Positions 58,319 through 64,000 of a DNA stretch of 64,000 nt are shown here, piece by piece. Each line of letters opens with the position of its first letter. The first letter of the stretch is position 1. A program made the translations under genes and the position numbers. Below the pieces are notes generated by a model, which saw nothing but the letters and a program-made list of their open reading frames with translations, did not search any database and was not told where the DNA came from. Origin of the DNA: Allobosea sp. TND4EK4 (lineage in GTDB: Bacteria; Pseudomonadota; Alphaproteobacteria; Rhizobiales; Beijerinckiaceae); assembly GCF_900156025.1 (NCBI RefSeq), contig NZ_FTMO01000006.1, forward strand, positions 124,001 through 188,000, given 5' to 3'.

Positions 58319-59862
58319 TGGACGATACGGGAACGGCCGGTCAGCACCGGCTCGCGCTCGCCGACGAGGCGGCGACCATCCGGCTGGCTGCCGACATCGC
58401 CGCCATCGTCAGACCGGGCGACATCGTCGCGCTGTCGGGGCATCTCGGCGCCGGCAAATCCTTCTTCGCCCGCGCAATGCTGCGCGAACTTGCGGACGAT
58501 CCCGCGCTCGACGCGCCGAGCCCGACCTTCACGCTCGTCCAGAGCTACGATACGCCGCGCGGCCCGGTGCTCCACGCCGATCTCTACCGCGTGCGCTCGC
58601 CGGATGAGCTCGACGATATCGGCCTGATCGAGGATATCGAGCAGGCGGTGCTGCTGGTCGAGTGGCCCGATCGCGCCGGTTCGCGCCTGGCTGCAGGGCG
58701 CCGGCTCGACATCGTGCTGGAGGTCGATCCCGACCGGCCGGAGACCGGCCGCATCGTCGACCTCGCCGGCGGCGTGCTCTGGAAGCAGCGGCTCGCCATC
58801 GCGGTGGCGGCCCGGCGGTTGATCGACGGCGCCGGCTGGGCCGATGCGCGTCGCGACTTCATGATGGGCGACGCCTCGACCAGGGCCTATGAGCGCCTGA
58901 CGATGCCGGGCGGCACGACCGCGGTGCTGATGATCTCGCCGCCGCGGCCGGACGGCCCGCCGATCCGCATGGGCAAGTCCTACAGCGCCATCGCGCATCT
59001 GGCGGAGACCGTCGATGCTTTCGTCGCGATGGATCGCGGCCTGCGCTCGCTCGGCTATTCGGCGCCGGAAATCCTCGCCGAGGATCTGGAGAGCGGGCTG
59101 CTGCTGATCGAGGATCTCGGCGGCGAGGGCGTGCTTGATGCCGAGCGCAGGCCGATCGTCGAGCGCTACGAAGCCTCGGCCCGGCTGCTCGCCGACCTGC
59201 ACCGCCACACTCTGCCGGCGATCCTGCCCGTGGCCGAGGGGCGTGACCACGCGATCCCGGAATACGACCGGCAGGCGCTGGCGATCGAGACCGAGCTGAT
59301 GCTCGACTGGTACGGTCCCCATATCGCCGGCGTGACCTTGCCGGCAGTGACGCAGGCCGAGTTCGGCCGCATCTGGAACAAGCTGTTCGACGAAATCCTG
59401 GCCGCGCCGTCCACCTGGACGCTGCGCGACTTCCACTCGCCCAACCTGATCTGGCTGCATGAGCGCGAGGGGCTGGGCAGGATCGGCCTGATCGACTTCC
59501 AGGACGCGGTGCTCGGCCACCCGGCCTATGACCTCGTCTCGCTCGGGCAGGATGCGCGCGTCGATGTGCCGGCCGCGCTGGAGCTGCGCCTGCTGGCGGC
59601 CTACGGTTCTGCCAGGCGCTCCGACGCACCGGAATTCGACCTCGCCCAGTTTGCCCGCGCCTATGCCATCCTCGGTGCCCAGCGCAACACCAAGATCGCC
59701 GGCATCTTCGCCCGCCTCGACAAGCGCGACGGCAAGCCCGTCTATCTCAAGCACCTGCCGCGCATCGAGGCCTATCTGCGCCGCAACCTCGAGCACCCGG
59801 CGCTGGAGGAGCTCAAGGCCTGGTATGAGGCGCATATGCCGAAGCTGTTCGAGACGGCTTGA
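58315..59862 (+). CDS. tsaE: Bifunctional TsaE–aminoglycoside phosphotransferase family protein (AmgK-like C-terminal domain)
   Basis: 515 residues. N-terminal TsaE domain with P-loop SGHLGAGKSFF (residues ~41-51), the ATPase of the t6A tRNA modification complex, ending near residue 150. The C-terminal ~340 residues form an APH-type kinase with 'TRDFHSPN'-like motif (LRDFHSPNLIW) and 'LIDFQDAVLG'. Kinases of this group linked to MurU-like transferases phosphorylate N-acetylmuramic acid (AmgK). The start overlaps the divL stop (ATGA). This fusion occurs in Rhizobiales; the AmgK role is inferred. Confidence 0.9.
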   Translation: MMDDTGTAGQHRLALADEAATIRLAADIAAIVRPGDIVALSGHLGAGKSFFARAMLRELADDPALDAPSPTFTLVQSYDTPRGPVLHADLYRVRSPDELDDIGLIEDIEQAVLLVEWPDRAGSRLAAGRRLDIVLEVDPDRPETGRIVDLAGGVLWKQRLAIAVAARRLIDGAGWADARRDFMMGDASTRAYERLTMPGGTTAVLMISPPRPDGPPIRMGKSYSAIAHLAETVDAFVAMDRGLRSLGYSAPEILAEDLESGLLLIEDLGGEGVLDAERRPIVERYEASARLLADLHRHTLPAILPVAEGRDHAIPEYDRQALAIETELMLDWYGPHIAGVTLPAVTQAEFGRIWNKLFDEILAAPSTWTLRDFHSPNLIWLHEREGLGRIGLIDFQDAVLGHPAYDLVSLGQDARVDVPAALELRLLAAYGSARRSDAPEFDLAQFARAYAILGAQRNTKIAGIFARLDKRDGKPVYLKHLPRIEAYLRRNLEHPALEELKAWYEAHMPKLFETA

Positions 59863-59874
59863 GGGAACACCGCC

Positions 59875-59976
59875 GTCATGCTCCGGCCTGACCCGAGCAT
59901 CTGCGGCCGAAAAGGGCTCCGGCGCCTCATTATCGAGAGATTCCCGGGTCTGCGCTGTGCTCCGCGCGTGAATGAC
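59875..59976. repeat. Palindromic repeat, third family (GTCATGCTCC...GAATGAC)
   Basis: Begins GTCATGCTCCGGCCTGACCC, with inner GAGCATCTGC and GATTCCCGGGTCTGCGC, ends GTGAATGAC. It resembles the cgtcatgctcgggcttgacccgag repeat common in Rhizobiales. It lies between the tsaE fusion and the murU-like gene on the same strand. Confidence 0.7.
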
Positions 59977-60046
59977 GCGGGCTGCAACGGGAGTGCGGGA
60001 AACGCGTGCGGCTGCTAGCGTGTGCGCGACCAACGGAGAGATTCGC

Positions 60047-60787
60047 GTGACCCAACCCGCTTCGCAGCCAATCCGCCGCGCGATGGTGCTGGCGGCGGGG
60101 CTCGGCCAGCGCATGCGCCCGATCACAGACACGCTGCCCAAGCCGCTGGTGACGATCGGCGGCAAGGCGATGCTCGACCATGCGCTCGACAGGCTGGCCG
60201 AGGCCGGCGTCGAGGAGGCAGTGGTCAATGTCCATCACCTCGCCGACAAGGTCGAGGCGCATCTGGCCGGCCGCACGCGGCCGCGCATCACCATTTCCGA
60301 CGAGCGCGGCGAGCTGCTGGAAACCGGCGGCGGGGTCAAGAAGGCACTGCCTCTGCTGGGCAGCGACCCGATCTTCAGCGTCAACTCGGATTCGCTCTGG
60401 AGCGAGTGGGGCGTCAGCAACATCGCCGGAATGGCCGCGGCCTGGGATCCGGAGCGGATGGACATGCTGCTGCTGCTGGCGGACCGGGGGGAGAGCATCG
60501 GCTTCAACGGCGCGGGCGATTTCTTTCGCGGCGGGGCGGGGCACCTGACCCGGCGCGGCGGGGCGCAGAGCGCGCCTTATGTCTATGCCGGGGTCGCGAT
60601 CTCCAAGCCCGAACTCTATGTCCATATGCCGGAGGGCTCGTTCTCGCTGAACCGGATGTTCGATTTCGCGATCGGGCGCGGGCGCCTGTTCGGCCATGTG
60701 CTGCAAGGCCGCTGGCTGCATGTCGACCGGCCGGAGGCGATCGCGCCGGCAGAGGCCGCCTTCGCCGCCCCGCCGGTCGATGCCTGA
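60047..60787 (+). CDS. Nucleotidyltransferase family protein (MurU-like)
   Basis: 246 residues from GTG at 60047, behind CGGAGAG. Nucleotide-binding 'MVLAAGLGQRMRP...PKPL' signature, 'ELLETGGGVKKALPLL' and 'VDRPEAIAPAEAA' at the end, typical of N-acetylmuramate 1-phosphate uridylyltransferase (MurU) and related sugar-phosphate nucleotidyltransferases. Placed after the AmgK-like domain it suggests a peptidoglycan recycling route. It overlaps addB by 8 bases. Confidence 0.88.
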   Translation: MTQPASQPIRRAMVLAAGLGQRMRPITDTLPKPLVTIGGKAMLDHALDRLAEAGVEEAVVNVHHLADKVEAHLAGRTRPRITISDERGELLETGGGVKKALPLLGSDPIFSVNSDSLWSEWGVSNIAGMAAAWDPERMDMLLLLADRGESIGFNGAGDFFRGGAGHLTRRGGAQSAPYVYAGVAISKPELYVHMPEGSFSLNRMFDFAIGRGRLFGHVLQGRWLHVDRPEAIAPAEAAFAAPPVDA

Positions 60788-63700
60788 ACTCAACCTGTTC
60801 AATATCCCGGCCGGCGCGCCCTTCCTGGAGGTGCTGGCGCAGGCGATGCTCGACGGCCGCTTTGGCCGCGTCCACGATCCGGCGGACCCCGCCGCGATGG
60901 CGCGGACGACGCTTTACCTGCCGACACGCCGTGCCGCGCGCGCCTTCACGGCACTGCTGGCGCAGAAGCTCGGCGGCCGGCCGCTGCTGCTGCCGCGGAT
61001 CGTCCCGCTCGGCGATGTCGACGAGGCCGAGACCGCCCTGATCGGGGCCGGGGGCTGGGCGGCCGAGCGCATCGCGCCGATCGAGCCGCTGCGGCGGCGC
61101 ATGCTGCTGACGCAGCTCGTCGATGCCTGGGGCCGCAGCGCCAACCGCAGCCATCTGCGCCTCGACCCGTCCGAGCCTGCCCTGGTACCGGCGACGCTGG
61201 CGGATGCCTATGCGCTCGCCGGCGATCTCGCCACGCTGCTCGACCAGTTGCAGACCGAGCGCGTCGCGGTGGAGAGGTTGGCCAGCCTCGACGCGCAGCG
61301 CTTCGACAAGGTCTGGCAGCTCAATGCCAGCTTCCTCGCCATCCTGGGCGAGGCCTGGCCGAAGATTCTCGACGCCGAAGGCCTCTGCGACCCTGCCGCC
61401 TTCCGCAACCGCATGCTCGCGGCGGAGCGCGAGCGGCTTCTGGCGGGTGGGGCGAGGGGCCCGATCATCGCCGCCGGCTCGACCGGCACGGTGCCCGCGA
61501 CGGCCGAACTGCTCGCCGCCATCGCCCGTCTGCCGGAGGGGGCGGTGGTCCTGCCCGGTCTCGACCTCGCATTGCCCGAGCGCGCCTGGAGTGCCATCGG
61601 GACCGAGCCCGCTCCCTCGCATCCGCAGGCGGCGCTGCACCACCTGATGCAGGTTCTGCAGGCGACGCGGGAGGACGTGCGCGAGCTGGCCGAGCCGGAT
61701 GCGCTGCGCTCCGCCCGCGCCGGCCTGCTGCGGGAGGCCATGCTGCCGGCCTCCGTGACAGAACTTTGGGCGGGACTTGATCAGCGCCTTCCGCCCGAAC
61801 TTGCAGAACAGGCGATGCGCGGTCTGCGCATCGTCGAGGCGGCCGACGAGCGGGAAGAGGCTCTCTGCGTCGCGCTCGCGCTGCGCGAGGCCCTCGAACA
61901 GCCGGATTCGAACGTGGCGCTGGTGACACCTGATCGCGGCCTCGCCGAGCGCGTCGTCGTCGAGCTGAAGCGCTGGAATGTCGAGGTCGACGATTCGGCC
62001 GGTCTTCCACTGGGACGCTGGCCTGCCGGATCGCTGCTGCGGCTGGTGGTCGACGCGGCGCTGACGAAGATGGCCCCTTCCGCGTTGGTGCCCCTGCTCG
62101 CCCATCCGCTCTGCCGCCTTGGGCTCAACCGCGAGGCCGTTCTGAAAGGCGCCGCGGCGCTGGAGATCGGGACCTGGCGCGGCCATGCGGTCGGGCCGGG
62201 ACTGGCGGGCTTGCATGTCGCGCTCGGCGAATGGGACACGCTGCGCGAAGGGCGGCACGTGCCGGGCCCGCGCGCGCGGCTGGCAGCGGAGGACCGGGCC
62301 GCCGCGACCGCGCTGCTGCACGCGATCGAGAAGGCGAGCGCGCCGCTGCTCGAAGCCCTTTTTCTGGAGGCTCCCTCGCTGGCGGCCGTCGCCCGCGCGG
62401 CGCAGGGCGCGGTGGAAGCCTTTGGCGCGATGCAGGGCGGGGGCTCGCTCGCCTTCGTCGGGCCGGATGGGGAGGCGCTGGCCGGGCTCTTCGACGAGCT
62501 TGCCGCCGCGCAGGATGCGATGCCGCCGGGCGGGCGGCCTCAGGACCTTGTCGCCATCCTCGACGGCCTCCTGAACGAGAAGGCGGTGCGGCGCGCCGGC
62601 TCCGCCCATCCGCGCGTCGCGATCTGGGGGCTGCTGGAGGCACGCCTGCTGGAGGCCGACCATGTCGTGCTCGGCGGGCTGAACGAGACGGTCTGGCCGC
62701 CGCAGACCACGACCGATTCCTTCATCAACCGGCCGATGCGTGCCGAACTGGGGCTGTCGCCGCCGGAGCGCCGCATCGGCCAGACGGCGCATGATTTCGC
62801 GCAGGCACTGATGGCGCGCTCCGTCACGCTGACCCGCCCGCGCAAGGCCGGCGAGGCCGAGACGATCGCCTCCCGCTTCTGGCAGCGACTGCAGGCGGTG
62901 ACGCCGCCGCCGGTCTGGCAGGAGGCTCTGGGGCAAGGCGCGGCCCTGCGCCGCCTCGCCGGGGTGCTCGGCGTGCCGGCCGAGGCGAAGCCCGTGGGAC
63001 GCCCGCAGCCGCGGCCGCCGCGCGCGCTGCAGCCGCTCTCGCTCAGCGTCACCGAGGTCGAGACGCTGTATCGCGACCCCTACCAGATCCACGCCCGCAA
63101 GATCCTGAGGCTCGATGCGCTCGACGCGCTGGTCGAGGAGCCGACGGCGCAGGATCGCGGCAAGCTGCTGCACGGCATCGTCGAGACCTTCACCAAGACC
63201 TATCCCGAGCGGCTTCCGGCCGATGCGCAGGCGCAGATCGTCGCGATCGGAGACCGGCTCTTCCGCGACTATGACGACGTGCCCGAGGTGCGCGCCTTCT
63301 GGTGGCCGCGCTTCCTGCTGACGGCCGGGCACTTCATCCGCTGGGAGGAGCGCCGCCGGAGCGACATCGCGCGCATCGGCGTCGAGCTCGGCACCGGGGC
63401 GAGCTTCCCCTTGAGCGACGGCTCCGAATTCCGCCTGCATGGCCGCGCCGACCGCATCGAGCTGACGCGCGAGCCGAGCCTGCGCATCGTCGATTTCAAG
63501 ACGGGTGCTCCGCCGAGCAAGGCGCAGGTGGAGAAGGGTTTTGCGCCGCAGCTCACCCTGGAGGCGGAGCTGGCCGCCCGCGCCGGCTTCAAGGGCCTCG
63601 CCGGCCCGACGCCCGTGTCCGGCGTGATCTACATGAAGCTCCACCACGATCCGAAGGGCTGGGAGAAGGACAAGCCGCTGGTTTTCGGCGAGGAGAGCCT

Positions 63701-63887
63701 CGCCGACGTGGCGGCCCGGCATCTCCAGAACCTGCTCGAGCACATCGAGGCGCTGCGGTCCGGGAAAGAAGCCTATCTCTCCCGGCGCGCGCCGGACTAC
63801 ATCCGCTATGCCAGTCCCTATGACCACCTCGCCCGGGTCAAGGAATGGTCGGCCGCTCCGGGCGGTGACGAAGGGGGCGAGGCGTGA
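60780..63887 (+). CDS. addB: Double-strand break repair protein AddB
   Basis: 1035 residues. AddB subunit of the alphaproteobacterial AddAB helicase-nuclease that processes double-strand breaks for RecA. N-terminal UvrD-like region ('LYLPTRRAARAF', 'GGRPLLLPRIVPLGD'), and a C-terminal PD-(D/E)XK nuclease with 'HGRADRIELTREP' and 'IVDFKTGAPP', followed by 'QLTLEAELAARAGF'. The start ATG at 60780 overlaps the MurU-like gene; the stop overlaps addA (GTGA). Confidence 0.96.
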   Translation: MPELNLFNIPAGAPFLEVLAQAMLDGRFGRVHDPADPAAMARTTLYLPTRRAARAFTALLAQKLGGRPLLLPRIVPLGDVDEAETALIGAGGWAAERIAPIEPLRRRMLLTQLVDAWGRSANRSHLRLDPSEPALVPATLADAYALAGDLATLLDQLQTERVAVERLASLDAQRFDKVWQLNASFLAILGEAWPKILDAEGLCDPAAFRNRMLAAERERLLAGGARGPIIAAGSTGTVPATAELLAAIARLPEGAVVLPGLDLALPERAWSAIGTEPAPSHPQAALHHLMQVLQATREDVRELAEPDALRSARAGLLREAMLPASVTELWAGLDQRLPPELAEQAMRGLRIVEAADEREEALCVALALREALEQPDSNVALVTPDRGLAERVVVELKRWNVEVDDSAGLPLGRWPAGSLLRLVVDAALTKMAPSALVPLLAHPLCRLGLNREAVLKGAAALEIGTWRGHAVGPGLAGLHVALGEWDTLREGRHVPGPRARLAAEDRAAATALLHAIEKASAPLLEALFLEAPSLAAVARAAQGAVEAFGAMQGGGSLAFVGPDGEALAGLFDELAAAQDAMPPGGRPQDLVAILDGLLNEKAVRRAGSAHPRVAIWGLLEARLLEADHVVLGGLNETVWPPQTTTDSFINRPMRAELGLSPPERRIGQTAHDFAQALMARSVTLTRPRKAGEAETIASRFWQRLQAVTPPPVWQEALGQGAALRRLAGVLGVPAEAKPVGRPQPRPPRALQPLSLSVTEVETLYRDPYQIHARKILRLDALDALVEEPTAQDRGKLLHGIVETFTKTYPERLPADAQAQIVAIGDRLFRDYDDVPEVRAFWWPRFLLTAGHFIRWEERRRSDIARIGVELGTGASFPLSDGSEFRLHGRADRIELTREPSLRIVDFKTGAPPSKAQVEKGFAPQLTLEAELAARAGFKGLAGPTPVSGVIYMKLHHDPKGWEKDKPLVFGEESLADVAARHLQNLLEHIEALRSGKEAYLSRRAPDYIRYASPYDHLARVKEWSAAPGGDEGGEA

Positions 63888-64000
63888 AGCCGGGCTGGAA
63901 CGTCCCGCCGCTCACCAGCCAGCGCCAGGCGCGGGCGGCGGAGCCGCGTCTGTCCGCCTGGGTCTCGGCCAATGCCGGCTCGGGCAAGACCCATGTGCTG
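63884..64000 (+). CDS. addA: AddA helicase-nuclease subunit, N-terminal fragment (3' end outside window)
   Basis: The 39 codons seen start at GTG 63884, overlapping the addB stop. 'SAWVSANAGSGKTHVL' is the Walker A region of UvrD-type AddA. The gene runs off the window. Confidence 0.93.
   Translation, partial: MKPGWNVPPLTSQRQARAAEPRLSAWVSANAGSGKTHVL

Noticed and set aside
60504..63827. Minus-strand open frame of 1107 codons
   Set aside because: Antisense to addB with no recognisable domain; low-complexity Arg/Gly/Gln composition.

Overview
The window is about 64 kb of GC-rich chromosome from an alphaproteobacterium of the order Hyphomicrobiales, most like Bosea or a close relative. This rests on gene order (pckA, chvI, chvG, short hprK, EIIA-Man, HPr, ahcY, a DivL-like kinase, tsaE fusion, murU-like gene, addB, addA), on NAD-linked fdsGBA formate dehydrogenase, and on many palindromic intergenic repeats of the GTCATTCCGGG...CCGGAATGAC type. 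Genus is an inference. No rRNA, tRNA, CRISPR array, integrase or transposase was found.

Layout. 1-6150: end of a Na/Pi transporter, a flavoprotein, two small genes, a cluster of palindromic repeats with a tandem duplication, and an extended uvrB. 6270-7661: one AT-rich ATPase gene that looks foreign. 7662-9516: a degraded or error-containing zone with two apparently frameshifted small genes and repeats. 9532-11484: NUDIX hydrolase, cytochrome c, alpha/beta hydrolase. 11832-20809: fds formate dehydrogenase operon (LysR regulator, G, B, A, fdhD, D) followed by an OFA-family transporter. 20995-28689: LLM flavin enzyme, then the branched-chain 2-oxoacid dehydrogenase operon (E1alpha, E1beta, E2, E3) with a divergent Lrp-type regulator, then a DUF983 gene. 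28786-36447: a divergent regulon with GntR regulator, hydroxyacid dehydrogenase and ABC importer on one side, and an enolase-superfamily enzyme, SDR and AsnC regulator on the other. 36514-41432: Lrp regulator, ornithine cyclodeaminase, Zur-box-controlled CobW GTPase, arginase, class II glutamine amidotransferase. 41710-45558: TRAP permeases plus a sodium/proton antiporter-like protein. 45687-55438: DUF4105 gene, pckA, HugZ-like gene, chvI-chvG, hprK, PTS EIIA and HPr, ahcY. 55862-64000: DivL-like pseudo-kinase, tsaE-kinase fusion, murU-like gene, addB, start of addA.

How the parts work together. The fds cluster oxidises formate to CO2 with NAD+ reduction and may import formate or oxalate through the OFA protein. 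The bkd cluster degrades branched-chain 2-oxoacids. Arginase and ornithine cyclodeaminase form an arginine-to-proline route. ChvG/ChvI, HPr kinase, HPr and EIIA-Man make up the typical rhizobial envelope-stress and PTS signalling block next to the gluconeogenic pckA.

The observations most worth checking are: four LysR-type T-N11-A dyads between the LysR gene and fdsG; a pckA terminator whose loop holds the next gene's start codon; a Tyr in place of the phosphoacceptor His in the DivL-like protein; a Zur box before the CobW gene; a perfect palindrome before ahcY; the orphan AT-rich ATPase; and the undescribed hydroxy/sugar-acid divergon. All functional calls come from reading motifs and family resemblance; no database search was possible.
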